The notes under the pieces: model-generated
The model's database searches: none
What the model was told of the DNA's origin: nothing
Seen by the model: only the letters and a program-made list of their open reading frames with translations
Shown here: positions 29,001-39,725 of the stretch, piece after piece
How positions within the stretch are numbered: position 1 is the stretch's first letter
Layout of the letters: the number at the start of each line of letters is the position of its first letter
Origin: Anas platyrhynchos
Lineage: Eukaryota; Chordata; Aves; Anseriformes; Anatidae
Length of the DNA stretch: 64,000 nucleotides
Direction: 5' to 3'
Assembly (NCBI RefSeq): GCF_047663525.1
Contig: NC_092589.1
Coordinates: forward strand, 59,577,501-59,641,500
Made by a program: the position numbers and the translations under genes

Positions 29001-32000
29001 AATATAGATGTCACTTTGGTCATGAAAGATTGGGCTGTCATATGGAGAATTTCTCCTTGCTCTGAGGGAAGATGTACACGTGGAAATTCTCCAGGAAAAG
29101 ATGGGAAGGCACAGAAAAAGCAGCAAGAGGAACAGAGGAATGGAAGGCACAGCTACAGAGTGTGAATGCTCCTTGGGGACTTCATCAGAATAGCTGCCAA
29201 AAAGTTTCAGTGCAACATGGAGAAGAGTCATCACATCCCGTCAGTATTTATGCCCCATCCTCTCAATCCCCACCATCCAAAATCAGACTCATAAGCCTAA
29301 ACCCTTCTGCTGACTTCCACCAGTCTGAGCTGTGAACATGCACTAATTAAAACACCACCAAAACCAAATGAGTGCCCTCCTGGGCAGAGGAAGATCAATC
29401 TGTGTTTCTCAATCACCATGCCAAAAATTGGCTGACAACTGTAAGAGGGAGCAACACCTTTCTGCTGTAAAGGGCTGCTGTAAGAGGAGCTCTGCATAAC
29501 ACAGCACTGCTAGTCCTGGCTGCAGAGAGAAGCACAGGGGAAGTTAAAATTTCTGTTTCATTCTGGCGTTTGGAAGCAGAAACAATATATGGACCACATA
29601 GAGAACAATGGAGACTTACACAAATAAATAAATAAATCTGCATCACTGTCCCTTCCTCGGATGAAGCAGGGTCCTGATGTGGCCACGTCATTAGGCTGTC
29701 ACGCTGACATCACGATGCAAAGCCAAGGCTCGCTTGGCCCACAAGGAGCAGCACAGGGAAGAGCCTCCCTGCACCCAGCACACTTAATCCTCAACACAGA
29801 TAATCTCCCATGAATAATCGAGAGTTGACTGTGTACAGCAGAACTCTATTAACCTCACAACTCGCCGCAGCAGGCCGCGTCCTCGGTAAACTGCTTAGTG
29901 ATCAATTAACTGTAAGCACACAGCCTCTTACAAACATCTTCAGTCTGGTAACGGGATACTTGCCTCCAAGGCCCAGCTATTCCACGCAGCTTCATTTCGG
30001 ATTCATGAGTTTTACAGACACGAGGGAACCTACTATCATCATCTAGTCTTCTCCCTGCACACGAGAACTGGATTCCCAGCCTCGCTGCATGACAGGAGCC
30101 ACTTTTTCTTTCATTTCCCAAACCAAATCTGTTGAAAGCTTTGGACGTCTCAGTAAAAACACAATTTGTGAAGCTTCCAGCTGAGGATTATCTGATGGGC
30201 GGTAGCCTAGGTAAAAATAAAGCTAGCAGCCACACCTACTCCTCCTGGCTTTAGGAGTTCCTGAAACGAAAGATACTGCTAGACACAGTGACAAGTCACA
30301 GATCAGGTGCACTCACCAAGCGCTTCACGTGAATACCGAAACCAACTTCAAACCTCTGTTGTGAGGACAAAAAAACAAAGGAGCAGAGGGGTGACAAAAG
30401 AAACAAAGATGTTTCTGACCACTGAAGTCATGAGGAAGCAGGAAGGGAGAGAATAAAAAAGCATCTGAACTGCATGAGGTTCAACCAGTCCAAGTGCAAG
30501 GTGCTGCACCTGGGCTGGGGCAATCCCAGACATGAGCACAGCCCAAGAGAAGAACTCACTGAGAGCAGCCCTGCAGAGGACTTGGCAGTTCTGGTGGACA
30601 AAAAGCTCAACGTGAGCCAGCAGTGAGTGCTTGCAGCCCAGAAGACCAACTGCATCCTGGGCTGCATCAACAGAGGGAGGTTGGTGAGAGCTGGTGGAAG
30701 GAGGTGATTGTGCCCCTCTCTTCTGCCCGTGAGGCCCCACCTGGAGTGCTGGGTCCAGGTCTGGAGCCCCCAGCACAAAATGGGTGTGGGGCTCTAATCT
30801 GCTCTAACAGCAGGTCCAGAGAACAGCCAGAAAGATGATCAGAGGGCTGGAGCACCTCTCGTACAGAGAACAACTGAGATAGCTGGGCACATTCAGCCTG
30901 GAGAAAGGGAAGGCTCCGGGGGGACCTCATCACAGTCTTTCTGTACCTAAGGGGAGCTTATAGAAAAGATGGAGAGAGACTTTTTACAGATAGACATAAG
31001 GCAAGGGGAAATGGTTTTAAACAGAAAGAGGGGAGATTTAGATTAGATGTTAGGAGTAAATTCTTTACTCAGAGGTAAATTCTTTACTCAGTGGTGAGGC
31101 CCTGGCACAGGCTGCCCAGAGAAGCCCCATCCCTGGAGGTGCTCAAGGCCAGGCTGGATGGGGCTTTGGGCAACCTGGTCTGGTGGGAGGTGTCCCTGCT
31201 CATGGCAGAGGAGTGAAACTGGGTGGTCTTTGAGGTCCCTTCCAACCCAAGCCATTCTACAATCTCAGGCTAGCTCTCAGAAATGCAACTTTGACTCCAT
31301 AGGAGTCTGGCTAGTGTAGAGTAAGGATGTGCAAGGCACCTGGGACAAACTGCCTTACAGATGAAGACAGAAAACCTGTCCCACCAGCAAGCCATAGAGA
31401 TACGTGTGTTCACTGGCAGCACCTTCCATGGAAACTGCACATGCAACACAGCTTTGTGCTCCCCCCACAAAGCATCCGCACCTGTACACACCATTTTCTG
31501 CTGTGCTTTAGAGACAAAAATTGGGAACACCATTTCTCCCCACCTCAAAAGACAAGCCAACACACCAACTAATGCTGTCCAGTGCAAGACACTACCTGTG
31601 AAGTACATGGCACCGGACTGAAGCCATGATAAAAATGCTCTAGAAATCCTCCAACTCTTGATGATTTCTATGTGTTTTTTTTTTCTTTTTTTCACTTGCT
31701 CACTCAGAACAAATGGACAAAAAGAAATTCTCAGCATTCCCCACGGCTCCCTGGAGTACGCAGTATTCCCATAGGAGCAGCCTGGCCAAGCCCTTACGGG
31801 CCGAAGCGGCGCGCAATTAATCGCTGATATTCCTGGGGAGAAGTTTCCATTAAGCGACACGCGGGAACTGGGCACCTTGAAACCCGTAGTAGGATTCCTG
31901 GAAGCAGCACCACCGCCCCGCAGCAGCCAGGCAAAACTCCTGCCAGAAAACACCGAGCCAGGCGCACCGACCCCTCAAAAATTTGGGATTTGGGTGCGGA

Positions 32001-32557
32001 GAAGTGGAGACGAGGGGGCTCCGCAGAGCTAATGCCGGAGTTGGGAATCTTCTTTTATGGCTTTAAAGGGAACCTCAGCCTACCCCCAGCTTTGGCCTTA
32101 AAGCCCGTTGTGCAGCAGGGCTGTCCCCGGCAGCACACAGCGGGGATGGCGGCTCCGGGCGCTACCCCCCAGCACCACCCGGCGCCCCCCGAGCCCTCCC
32201 TGCCCTTCCTCCTCCTCCTCCTCCTCCTCCAGCCCGGGCCCTGCGCCACGGCGGGAGGAGGCCTCGGGGCCGTGCCGGCCGCTCACCGCTCTTGGCGTCG
32301 CCGCCCGCCGCCGCTCCTCCTCCTCCTCCACCTCCTCCTCCTCCTCCGCCACCGCCGCCGCCGCCGCCCGCAGCCGCCGCCGCTCCTCCGGCCCCGCCGC
32401 CCGCCGCGGCGCCGCCACCGCCGCCCCCGCCGCCGCCACCGCCTCCCGCTGCCGCCGCGGCGCCGCCGCCGCCCGCCGCCGCCCCGTTCTCCTGCTCGTC
32501 GCCGCTGCTGTTGGCCCGCTTGTTCTTCTTGCCCTTGCCGCCCTTCTGGTTCGGCAT
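10900..32557 (-). CDS. HECA: HECA, headcase homologue (whole coding span, 4 exons)
   Basis: The coding segments are 32557-32287, 18232-17192, 14049-13895 and 11064-10900 on the minus strand, 1,632 nt in all, giving 543 residues plus a TGA stop. All three introns have GT-AG ends and the codon phase is kept at each junction (phases 1, 1 and 0). The protein has a basic N terminus, Gly/Ala tracts (about residues 26-86), and a Cys/His-rich region (about 94-185, including C118, C123, H130, C133 and the CxCxC at 176-180). A basic Ser/Pro linker follows, then a conserved stretch containing [20 protein letters not shown], and CxxC pairs at 447/450, 459/462, 494/497 and 520/523. Headcase proteins are known from Drosophila, where hdc acts non-autonomously on tracheal branching and maintains imaginal and stem cells, and from vertebrates as growth and cell-cycle regulators that partner Unkempt. 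The family assignment rests on recognising extended conserved stretches. The exact biochemical activity is not established. Confidence 0.96.
11065..13894 (-). other. HECA: HECA intron 3
   Basis: A GT-AG intron of about 2.8 kb between exons 3 and 4 (donor GTCAGT, acceptor tttttcacag). It is AT-rich, with no transposon or RNA gene that I could recognise. Confidence 0.9.
13895..14049 (-). CDS. HECA: HECA coding exon 3
   Basis: This 155 nt exon lies between the acceptor gtccacag (AG at 14051-14050) and the donor CAG|GTCAGT (GT at 13894-13893). It completes Gly438 and encodes residues 439-489. It includes CVDC and CIKC, two CxxC pairs that look like one metal-binding knuckle, followed by the conserved [20 protein letters not shown]. 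The phase matches exons 2 and 4 exactly. Confidence 0.95.
14050..17191 (-). other. HECA: HECA intron 2
   Basis: A GT-AG intron of about 3.1 kb (donor GTACAG, acceptor gtccacag). It is AT-rich, with an interrupted A-rich tract at about 16,672-16,701. No other feature is recognised. Confidence 0.9.
17192..18232 (-). CDS. HECA: HECA coding exon 2 (main headcase domain exon)
   Basis: This exon of 1,041 nt follows the acceptor ttccacag (AG at 18234-18233) and ends at the donor CAAG|GTACAG (GT at 17191-17190). It encodes residues 91 (split codon) to 438 (split codon). It contains the N-terminal Cys/His-rich headcase region with CNNEHC, HLQC and CSCRCGQGH, a Lys/Ser/Pro-rich linker that is more variable than the rest, and the conserved [14 protein letters not shown] and [11 protein letters not shown] stretches. 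The valine at residue 106 is encoded by GTG, so no internal start is needed there. The reading frame runs on for a few codons into intron 2, but the conserved sequence continues in exon 3. Confidence 0.96.
18413..18436 (+). repeat. Poly-T run (24 nt)
   Basis: 24 uninterrupted T in HECA intron 1, about 180 bp into the intron from the exon 2 acceptor. On the transcribed minus strand this is poly-A. No SINE body was recognised beside it. Confidence 0.9.
30010..30075 (+). repeat. Possible ancient amniote repeat fragment
   Basis: The motif 'gggaacctactatcatcatctagtc' resembles old CR1/L3-like tails shared across sauropsids (a 'gggacctattatgatcatctagtctgac' pattern). It is diverged, and recognition is from memory only. 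Confidence 0.3.
30467..31268 (+). mobile_element. CR1 LINE, 5'-truncated copy in HECA intron 1
   Basis: Plus-strand orientation, opposite to HECA. It begins in the ORF2 C-terminal region (the ATGAGGTTCAACCAGTCC and GTGCTGCACCTGGG motifs). It runs through the 'gaggccccacctggagtgctgggtccaggtctgg' block and the end of the coding region, and finishes with the typical 3'UTR 'ggtcccttccaaccca..cattctac'. The frame is broken by stops and indels, so this is a dead copy. A 20-21 bp unit (gtaaattctttactcag) is duplicated at about 31,050-31,090. The terminal octamers have decayed. Confidence 0.88.
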
Positions 32558-32890
32558 GGCGGGCTGCCGGGCGGGCGAGGCGAGGCGGCGGCTGCGGAAG
32601 GCTCCGCCGCTACCTCCGGCTCATGGCGGGGCCGCCGCGGCCGCCCTGCGCTGCGCCGCGCCCGCGGTGGGCGGCGGGGCCCGGGGGAGGGAGGGGAGAG
32701 GAGGGGAGGGGAGGGGAGGGAGGGCGGAAGGCGGGGCCCGCTCGGCCGCCGCCGCTCCTCAGCGCTGCCTCACGGCGGCAGGGGCGGCGCTGCGGAGGGG
32801 GGGGGCTCGGATCCGCTCCTCGGTGGAGCCCCGAGCCCCTGTGGGCAGGCCTCGGGGTGGGAGGCGGGAGGGGAGACGTCAGGCGAAGGT
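32090..32890. promoter_or_regulatory. CpG island covering HECA exon 1 and promoter
   Basis: Base composition changes sharply from the AT-rich surroundings to very high G+C with dense CG dinucleotides. The island spans exon 1 and the first few hundred bases of the gene's upstream side (above 32557). Between about 32,690 and 32,732 the plus strand has many GGGAGGGG-type runs, suited to Sp1/MAZ-type factors and to G-quadruplex formation. No TATA box stands out upstream of the start codon, as expected for a housekeeping-type promoter. The transcription start site cannot be placed from sequence. Long open frames on the plus strand here are by-products of the GC-rich triplet repeats. Confidence 0.8.
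32287..32557 (-). CDS. HECA: HECA coding exon 1 (start codon, Gly/Ala tracts)
   Basis: The ATG is at 32557-32555 and opens the frame [20 protein letters not shown], the typical basic vertebrate HECA start. Exon 1 encodes 90 full codons plus one base and ends at the donor G|GTGAGC (GT at 32286-32285). Residues 26-86 are almost only Gly and Ala, with glycine runs of 12 (38-49) and 18 (64-81) and two runs of five alanines. The human protein has a Gly/Ala-rich stretch here as well, so the compositional bias is conserved, but the exact lengths are probably lineage-specific. The frame stays open past the donor into intron 1, but the splice junction restores the headcase sequence in exon 2. Confidence 0.93.
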
Positions 32891-32999
32891 GGGGGAGTGA
32901 TAAAAATAATAAAAATGTTTATCAAAATAATGCTGTCGTGTGAGTGTGTTGGGGGGGGGGGGGAAGCCTCGCAGCGTCGCAGCGCTGAGGATCTGAAAT

Positions 33000-34844
33000 G
33001 AATTTCACTGCTGGTGAGGGATGGCAGAGGGGAGCCTTCAGGAGCAAGTTGCGGGGAGGCTGTCAAAGTGCTGTGCTCGCCTCATGCAGAGCTGGAAGGG
33101 GGCTTGGTGGAGGGGCGGCAGCTTCGGCGAGTGCTGGAGTCCAGGCTCGGTGGGAGGCACTGTATAAAATTGATAACAAATAATCCCGAGATTCCTGCGC
33201 TGAGAGGCGAGATCTGCCAGTCAGCCGCAAAGCACAGCACTCGCAGCACGCCTTTGACAAGCAGAGGCTCCCCACTCCCAAACATCGCCTGCCCGTGGGT
33301 GTGCTCACATAGGTGTCTACCAGTTTAACCAACCTAAAAATAAAAAATACAGCTTGCCATAAGACCAGCATACCAACCTCCATCCTGCACAGTTATTCTG
33401 AGCCTGGCAGGCTTTTCCTTGCACGTGAATTAACCTTTTTTCCTTCTGACCCAAACCCTAGAGATTAGGTTTCCATGATTTCCTTGAGGAAGAAGTACCC
33501 AGACATGCAAGAATGTGCCCTCATGGAGGCGTGCACAGCTAGCAGCCTGTGACTGGCCCCGTCTGCAGAGAAAAGAGCTTACCTGGGCTGTCTGGGCTGC
33601 AGAGGTTAAGTCAAAGTGGGTAGGACAAAAAATGTAGTAAGTGAGGTTTGCCCATTGCGAAGTTGCCACATTTTGTAAGTCACGATTTATCTACAGTCAA
33701 AGAGTTCCCAAACGTGCTCCTGCCAGAAGCTGGACGAACCTCCTGCACCACCTTGTACCTGCAGCTGGTGCCTTAGTTCACCACGAAAATTAGCCGCTGT
33801 GTTTTCAAATACCTTTGAAGCAGCTATCAAATAGAGTTTGTAGTCACAGGGCCCGGTTTCTTTGCCTGCAGACATCAACATTTTAGAGAGACTTTAAAGC
33901 AGTTTCTTGTGTTGGTGGAAACCTTCTGAAGTAATTTGCTTTGCAGTATCTTCTATTCCCATAGCTAAACGTCCTGCCTACCTTAGCACACAGCTTTGAA
34001 GCTTCTAAATTGCATTTCTGTCTAGAAACGAGAGGAACAGAGAGAGTGTGGCCAATTTCTGAGGCTACAAGTTTGGGCAAATCCTAATACCAGTCATCTC
34101 AATAGCAGAATTTCCATTTATTTTGGCAAGAGCAGGTCTCACCCCTAGTTCTGCAGGTTTCCAAGACAAAGAAATGGATCTGTTCCACTGCTGTGCTCAC
34201 AGTCTCGTAAACGTGCCTGCCTGCCTGCCATGACAGGGATCAGGAAATCTTTCCAAGTCTTCATGTTCCTATAAAACCAAAATATAAAAACTAACCATGG
34301 GCATGAAATTGGGGCCTTATTCTCATACCCAGAGTGAGTGTGGAGTTTCAGACTAAATGTTCCAGTTTGAGCCAAGGGAGCAGCCACTCACTGTGCTTCA
34401 GTCACTGGAGGAGTAACTGCTGCAACGCTGTGCCTGGGTACCCACGTAATGTCTATAACATCAGCTGTGCAAATTTTGGCTTCCTGGTTTGCCAGGTGAG
34501 GTCCAGTCAGCCCTTGTACCTGCACGAGTCATGCGACGTGTAGGTGAGATCTCCTCAGGGTGAAATCATGGGCGAAAGGCCTCTTGGTAAAATTTCTGAA
34601 GAAAAATTGGTAGCTAAATGGCAAAACTTAGTGAACCCAAGCGGTATGTGGGTTAACAAGGAGCAGAAGGGTTGTGAGCAGTGGGAGGAAGGCCGAAGGG
34701 GGCTCCTAGATAGTATCAGCAGGTGAAATTTCTCTGCAGTGGTCTGTTGTCTCCAAGCTGACTGTATAAAGTGGGCATTGCTAAGTGTAGGTGTTAGGCC
34801 AGCCAGAAGAGCAAACCTGTGCCATGGGGATGGGAGTAGGGTCC
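33000..34844. other. Intergenic DNA upstream of HECA
   Basis: Between the CpG island and the next CR1 piece. A 13-G run lies just before it at 32951-32963. No coding exon, RNA gene or repeat family was recognised. ABRACL, expected upstream of HECA by synteny, was looked for and not seen. Confidence 0.5.
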
Positions 34845-35260
34845 CTTTTCCCCAGGGGTCAAGATGCAGTCCAGCCCTGTTTATCTTCTTCATTAAAGGT
34901 CTGGATGATGGGGTAGAGTAAATGTACAGACAACATGAAACTGGGGTGAGTGGCTGGTTGACCGAAGGGTCATGCAGCCATCCAGAGAGACCTCAGAGAG
35001 GTGGGCTGACAAAAATCTCATGCAGTTCAACAAGGAGAGGTACAGAGTCCTGCACCTGGGGAGGAACAGCCCCAAGCACCAGTACATGCTGGGGCACCCA
35101 GCTGGAAAGCAGCTCTGCAGAAAAGGACCTAGGAGTGCTGGGGGACACCAAGTTGAACATGAGTCAGCAATGGGCCCTTGCTGCTAAGGCTAACAGTATT
35201 CTTGTCTACATTAGGCAAAGTATCACCTCCAGGTCAAGCCCAGGTCCGCTCTGCGTTTTC
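34845..35260 (+). mobile_element. CR1 LINE fragment, reverse-transcriptase region
   Basis: The sequence parallels the later part of the CR1 reverse transcriptase: 'cagccctgtttatcttcttcattaaaggtctggatgatgg', then 'ctcatgcagttcaacaaggagaggtacagagtcctgcacctgggg' and 'gtgctgggggacaccaagttgaacatgag'. The frame is interrupted. The copy breaks off inside the coding region and is joined directly to ATTCTGTG-type octamers, so the rest of ORF2 and the 3'UTR body are missing. Confidence 0.85.
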
Positions 35261-35345
35261 GTTCTGTGATTTGAGTTGATTTCATTCTGTGATTTTCATT
35301 CTGTGATTAGATTTCATTCTGTGATTTTCATTCTGTGATTTGAGT
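35261..35345 (+). repeat. Expanded CR1-type 3' octamer array
   Basis: Five or more copies of TTCTGTGATT-like units ('cattctgtgatt'), interspersed with 'gagttgatt' and 'agatt' spacers. This matches the ATTCTRTG octamer of CR1 3' ends, so I take it as the tail of the truncated copy just before it. Confidence 0.7.
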
Positions 35346-36664
35346 AGATATACCTGTCTAGGCAATTCAGCAACTCCTGTGGCTCTGAGGCACTTGTCAT
35401 CTGGAATTGTGACCTAGGGCGAGTTTGTGGCAGACCAGTGAGTAGGAACAGGAGTGTCAGGCAGGAGAAGGCTCAAAGTTTTAATTAGTAAACTCATCTC
35501 AACTCTCCTGATGCTACCACTTAGCTGCCTAATTTCTAGGGTGCCCCAGTCCCCTGGCACATGCACTTTCCTACTTAGACCAGGTCATGGAAGTCCCTCC
35601 ACATGGGGCAAGTGGTCGCTATGTGGGGGTTAGTGGTCTGCACCATCCTCTCCACAACGACCCATGCTCTCCATCCAGTGAAACCAAGTTGGCTCTGCTC
35701 AGCTCCACAGGTCTTTACTGTGCATCCTCAGCTGGGGTTTGTCCTGGAGATGTGGCTTTCTGACATTTGTCCATACCACTCAGTAGTACGAATTCCCCCT
35801 CCACGATCCAGTCCTTTGTAGACATTTTGTTTTCCATAATTAGGAAGTAAGCACCCTTTTTTCTTAAAGGTGATAGAAGTTGTGCACAGAGTAGTTCCGA
35901 CCATTTCACTCTGAAACGTGTTATTTAAAAGCCAGATAACTAGTTACAGTATTTGCACAAATTTTGAAAAACTTAACCTTACATCTGTTCACACCTGAAA
36001 AAAAAAATAAAAAAAAAATACAAACTTCACAGCCTTTCATTTTTATTTGGTTTTAATTTTTGATATTTTATTCTTTTCCCTATACAAAAGGCTAGCTGAC
36101 CTAGGCTTAACTGATTTGCAGGTGTTCATAAATTGTTTGGTCACACTGACTTTTTATTTGGAACATAAAAAACACCTTCACACCCAGCTGCAGTAGCCAG
36201 AACTATCACATTTTTGTACTTCAAAAAAGATGTACATAGAAAGGATCAAGAGACTTTGGGAAAATGTATGAAGACTGCATCTGTGGAGAAGAAAAATTCC
36301 CATAAGTAGTATATTTTGTTTTTACTGGTATTGGCCAGTATTTCATTCTTGATGTAATCTCTTTTGAGGTTAAAAATGAGCTGAAAGTATCCATAACAGA
36401 AATAAATGACTGCGCCTAATCAGCGCGATGGTATAGGAGGAAGCAAAACTTTCTCAATGGATGCAGAGTACACGCTTGAAATCAGGGTCATACTCTGAGA
36501 AGAGACTCAAATGACAGGAAATGGGAGTAGATAAAATAGTGCCATTTTACTTAAATTGCTGACATAGGGAGAAAGCCATATTCTACTCTATGGCTGTCAG
36601 AAAGAGTAAGGGAGCTAATAGGAAGAGGTTGTGAATCATTTTGTGATCTTCCTGCCTGAAATAC
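35346..36664. other. Intergenic DNA between two CR1 copies
   Basis: AT-rich with short A-rich tracts at about 35,998-36,018. No gene or known repeat was recognised. Confidence 0.5.
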
Positions 36665-39600
36665 TGAATCATAGAATCATAGAATCATAGAATATCCTGA
36701 GTTGGAAGGGACCCTTAAGGATCATCAAGTCCAACTCTTGACACCGCACAGGTCTACCCAAGTTCAGACCATGTGACTAAGTGCACAGTCCAATCTCTTC
36801 TTAAATTCAGTCAGGCTCGGTGCAGTGACCACTTCCCTGGGGAGCCTGTTCCAGTGTGCAACCACTCTCTCTGTGAAGAACCCTTTCCTGATGTCCAGCC
36901 TAAACTTCCCCTGCCTCAGCTTAACTCCATTCCCGCGGGTCCTGTCGCTGGTGTTAATGGAGAAAAGGTCTCCTGCCTCTCGACACCCCCTTACGAGGAA
37001 GTTGTAGACTGCGATGAGGTCTCCCCTCAGCCTCCTCTTCTCCAGGCTGAACAGGCCCAGTGCCCTCAGCCGTTCCTCGTACGTCTTCCCCTCCAGGCCT
37101 TTCACCATCTTCGTAGCCCTCCTCTGGACACTCTCCAACAGTTTCATGTCCTTTTTATACTGTGGTGCCCAGAACTGCACACAGTACTCGAGGTGAGGCC
37201 GCACCAGCGCAGAGTAGAGCGGGACAATCACCTCCCTCGACCTGCTAGCGATGCCGTGCTTGATGCACCCCAGGACACGGTTGGCCCTCCTGGCTGCCAG
37301 GGCACACTGCCGGCTCATATTCAACTTGTTGTCTACCACGACCCCCAGATCCCTCTCTTCTAGGCTGCTCTCCAGCGTCTCATCGCCCAGTCTGTACGTG
37401 CAGCCAGGGTTTCCCCGTCCCAGGTGCAGGACCCGGCACTTGCTCTTATTGAACTTCATGCGGTTGGCGATCGCCCAGCTCTCCAACCTATCCAGATCCC
37501 TCTGCAAGGCCTTTCCACCCTCATTCGAGTCCACAACTCCTCCAAGTTTGGTGTCATCAGCAAACTTGCTCAAAATGCCTTCTATTCCTACATCCAGATC
37601 GTTTATAAAAATATTGAAAAGTACCGGCCCTAAAATGGAGCCTTGAGGGACCCCACTGGTGACCGCCCGCCAGCCTGACGCAGCCCCATTCACCATAACC
37701 CTTTGGGCCCTGCCCGTTAGCCAATTGCTCACCCATCGTATGATGTTTTTATTTAGCTGTATGCTGGACATTTTGTCCAGTAGGATCCTATGGGAAACCG
37801 TGTCAAAAGCCTTGCTGAAGTCCAAAAAAATCACATCAGCTGGTTTCCCTTGGTCCACCATACGGGTGATCTTATCATAAAAGGAAATCAGGTTAGTTAG
37901 GCAGGACCTACCCTTCACAAACCCATGCTGGCTGGGACCAATGACTGCTTTGTCCCCCAGGCGCGCCTCAATACGTTCGAGAACCATCTTCTCCATGATT
38001 TTACCAGGCACTGACGTGAGACTGACAGGCCTGTAATTGCTAGGGTCTTCTTTCTGACCCTTCTTGAAAATCGGCACAACATTTGCCAGCTTCCAGTCTA
38101 CCGGGACCTCTCCAGACTCCCAGGATCGTTGAAAAATAATTGAGAGAGGTTCCGCGATGACATCCGCCAGCTCCTTCAGCACCCGGGGATGAATCCCATC
38201 CGGACCCATGGACTTGTAGGGATCCAGGTGGAGTAGCAGATCCCGCACTCGTTCAGGGTCGGTCGGGAGTTTGTCATCCCCACCGTCCCGGTCCTGCAGC
38301 TCGGGGCACCCTGGGTCCCGAAGCCCATCATCGGCATTGAAGACAGAGGCAAAGAAGGCGTTAAGCGTCTCTGCTTTGCCTATGTCATCGTCTGTGAGAA
38401 GACCTTCCCTGTCAAGGAGCGGCCCTACGTATTCTTTAGTTCTCCTTTTTCCATTCACATATCTAAAAAAACCCTTTTTATTTTCTCTCACAGACACAGC
38501 CAGCTTCAACTCTAGGTGTGCTTTAGCCACACGAATTTTCTTCCTACAGACACGAGCAGCATCCCTGTATTCTTTCCATGTCACCCGGCCCTCCTTCCAG
38601 TAGCGAAACACTCTCTGTTTCCGCCTAATCTCCATAAGAATGTTCCTGGTCAGCCACGACGGCCTCCTGCCCCGCCTGCCTGACTTGCGATATTTAGGAA
38701 TCGCCTGATCTTGTGCTTCTAGGAGGCATCGCTTAAAGAGTGACCAGCACTGGTGGACATCAAGGCCTTCAAGAGCAGCTTCCCAGGGGACCTTGCTGAC
38801 TAGTTCCCCGAGCAGCCTGAAGTCCGCCTTCCCCATATCTAGGGATGAGGTTTTGGTGGCACTTTTCCTTCTGTCACCGTAAATTTTGAACTCAACCACT
38901 TCATGGTCGCTATGACCGAGGCGGCCACCAATCACCACATCTCCCACCAGACCCTCTCTGTTTTCTAGCAACAGGTCTAGGAGGGCACCTTTCCTAGTTG
39001 GCTCCGTTAGCACCTGCACCAAAAAGTTATCATCTAGGTGCTTCATGAACCTCCTGGACTTGCTCGTGTCAGCCGTGTGGCACTCCCAGTTAACGTCTGG
39101 CAAGTTGAAGTCCCCCATAAGGACAAGGGGAGTTAATCTCGAGGCCTCTCTTAGTTCTATAAAGAATAAGTTATCGGCGCTATCGTCCTGGCCAGGCGGT
39201 CTGTAATAGACTCCCACAACGACATCCCCTTTATTCGTTCGTCCCTTGATCCTTACCCAGAGGCTCTCAACTTTGCCATCGCCGACCTGAAGTTCCACAC
39301 AGTCCAGCCCCTGCTTCACATACATCGCCACCCCACCACCTCGCCTACCCTGCCTGTCCCTCCTGAAGAGCCTGTAACCGTCTATCGCAACACCCCAGTC
39401 ACAGGACTCATCCCACCAGGTTTCGCTTATGCCGATGATGTCGTAGTTGCGGGACTGGGCCAGGACTTCTAGCTCATCCATTTTATTCCTCATACTGCGT
39501 GCGTTTGTGTAGAAGCATTTCAGGTGCGACTCCTTACACTCAGCACCTTGTGGATCGAACCGAAGGACCTCACTGGCACACAGCCCCTCTGATTCTAGCG

Positions 39601-39725
39601 TACCATCCCTTAGGTCTTCACCGGCGTGCCTGGTTTTAGCCCCTTCCCCCTTCGACTCTAGTTTAAAGCCCTATCTATCAGCCCTGCCAACTCCTGACCC
39701 AAGATCCTTACCCCTCTCCGAGTTT
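36665..39725 (-). mobile_element. CR1 LINE, nearly full ORF2, recent copy
   Basis: Minus-strand orientation. The 3' end is marked by about three octamers (CATAGAAT on the plus strand, 36667-36694), and a short 3'UTR separates it from the ORF2 stop. The 5' end is near 39,725, where CR1-like linker sequence upstream of ORF2 stops, so ORF1 and the 5'UTR are missing. The open ORF2 and intact octamers point to a young insertion. No target-site duplication is evident, as usual for CR1. Confidence 0.95.
36764..39493 (-). CDS. CR1 ORF2: AP endonuclease and reverse transcriptase
   Basis: 909 codons from the first clear ATG. The frame stays open upstream to a stop at 39673-39671, adding 59 codons, so the true N terminus may lie further up. 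It encodes the enzyme that nicks target DNA and copies CR1 RNA into it (target-primed reverse transcription). The endonuclease domain covers about residues 1-205, with GISETWW (Glu24), GDFN (127-130) and SDH (195-197). The reverse transcriptase covers about 430-700, with DFSKAFD (558-564), [10 protein letters not shown] (614-623) and the catalytic FADD (644-647). No stop or frameshift interrupts it. Whether it is active or transcribed cannot be judged, and without ORF1 and a promoter it would probably depend on other copies. Confidence 0.93.
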   Translation of the reverse strand: MRNKMDELEVLAQSRNYDIIGISETWWDESCDWGVAIDGYRLFRRDRQGRRGGGVAMYVKQGLDCVELQVGDGKVESLWVRIKGRTNKGDVVVGVYYRPPGQDDSADNLFFIELREASRLTPLVLMGDFNLPDVNWECHTADTSKSRRFMKHLDDNFLVQVLTEPTRKGALLDLLLENREGLVGDVVIGGRLGHSDHEVVEFKIYGDRRKSATKTSSLDMGKADFRLLGELVSKVPWEAALEGLDVHQCWSLFKRCLLEAQDQAIPKYRKSGRRGRRPSWLTRNILMEIRRKQRVFRYWKEGRVTWKEYRDAARVCRKKIRVAKAHLELKLAVSVRENKKGFFRYVNGKRRTKEYVGPLLDREGLLTDDDIGKAETLNAFFASVFNADDGLRDPGCPELQDRDGGDDKLPTDPERVRDLLLHLDPYKSMGPDGIHPRVLKELADVIAEPLSIIFQRSWESGEVPVDWKLANVVPIFKKGQKEDPSNYRPVSLTSVPGKIMEKMVLERIEARLGDKAVIGPSQHGFVKGRSCLTNLISFYDKITRMVDQGKPADVIFLDFSKAFDTVSHRILLDKMSSIQLNKNIIRWVSNWLTGRAQRVMVNGAASGWRAVTSGVPQGSILGPVLFNIFINDLDVGIEGILSKFADDTKLGGVVDSNEGGKALQRDLDRLESWAIANRMKFNKSKCRVLHLGRGNPGCTYRLGDETLESSLEERDLGVVVDNKLNMSRQCALAARRANRVLGCIKHGIASRSREVIVPLYSALVRPHLEYCVQFWAPQYKKDMKLLESVQRRATKMVKGLEGKTYEERLRALGLFSLEKRRLRGDLIAVYNFLVRGCREAGDLFSINTSDRTRGNGVKLRQGKFRLDIRKGFFTERVVAHWNRLPREVVTAPSLTEFKKRLDCALSHMV

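Larger units (their letters stand above)
18233..32286 (-). other. HECA: HECA intron 1 (large)
   Basis: A GT-AG intron of about 14 kb (donor GTGAGC inside the CpG island, acceptor ttccacag). It holds a 24-T run (18413-18436), a small GA microsatellite (about 26,107-26,123), a possible ancient repeat near 30.0 kb, and a CR1 fragment at about 30.47-31.27 kb. Otherwise it is unique-looking non-coding sequence. Open frames in it show no recognisable protein. Confidence 0.88.

Noticed and set aside
30348..30933. 142- and 116-codon minus-strand frames at 30.3-30.9 kb
   Set aside because: They lie antisense to the plus-strand CR1 fragment and reflect its sequence.
31270..31953. 227-codon minus-strand frame in HECA intron 1 near the CpG island
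   Set aside because: No recognisable domain, mixed composition, and it runs across the edge of the CR1 fragment. Chance frame more likely.
31990..33001. Long plus-strand open frames (297-317 codons) across the CpG island
   Set aside because: They read Pro/Arg/Ser/Ala-rich sequence opposite HECA exon 1 and its promoter. Low stop-codon density in GC-rich triplet repeats explains them, and no domain or splice structure supports a gene.
36773..38603. Several plus-strand open frames of 60-196 codons within the CR1
   Set aside because: They are antisense shadows of the intact minus-strand CR1 ORF2.
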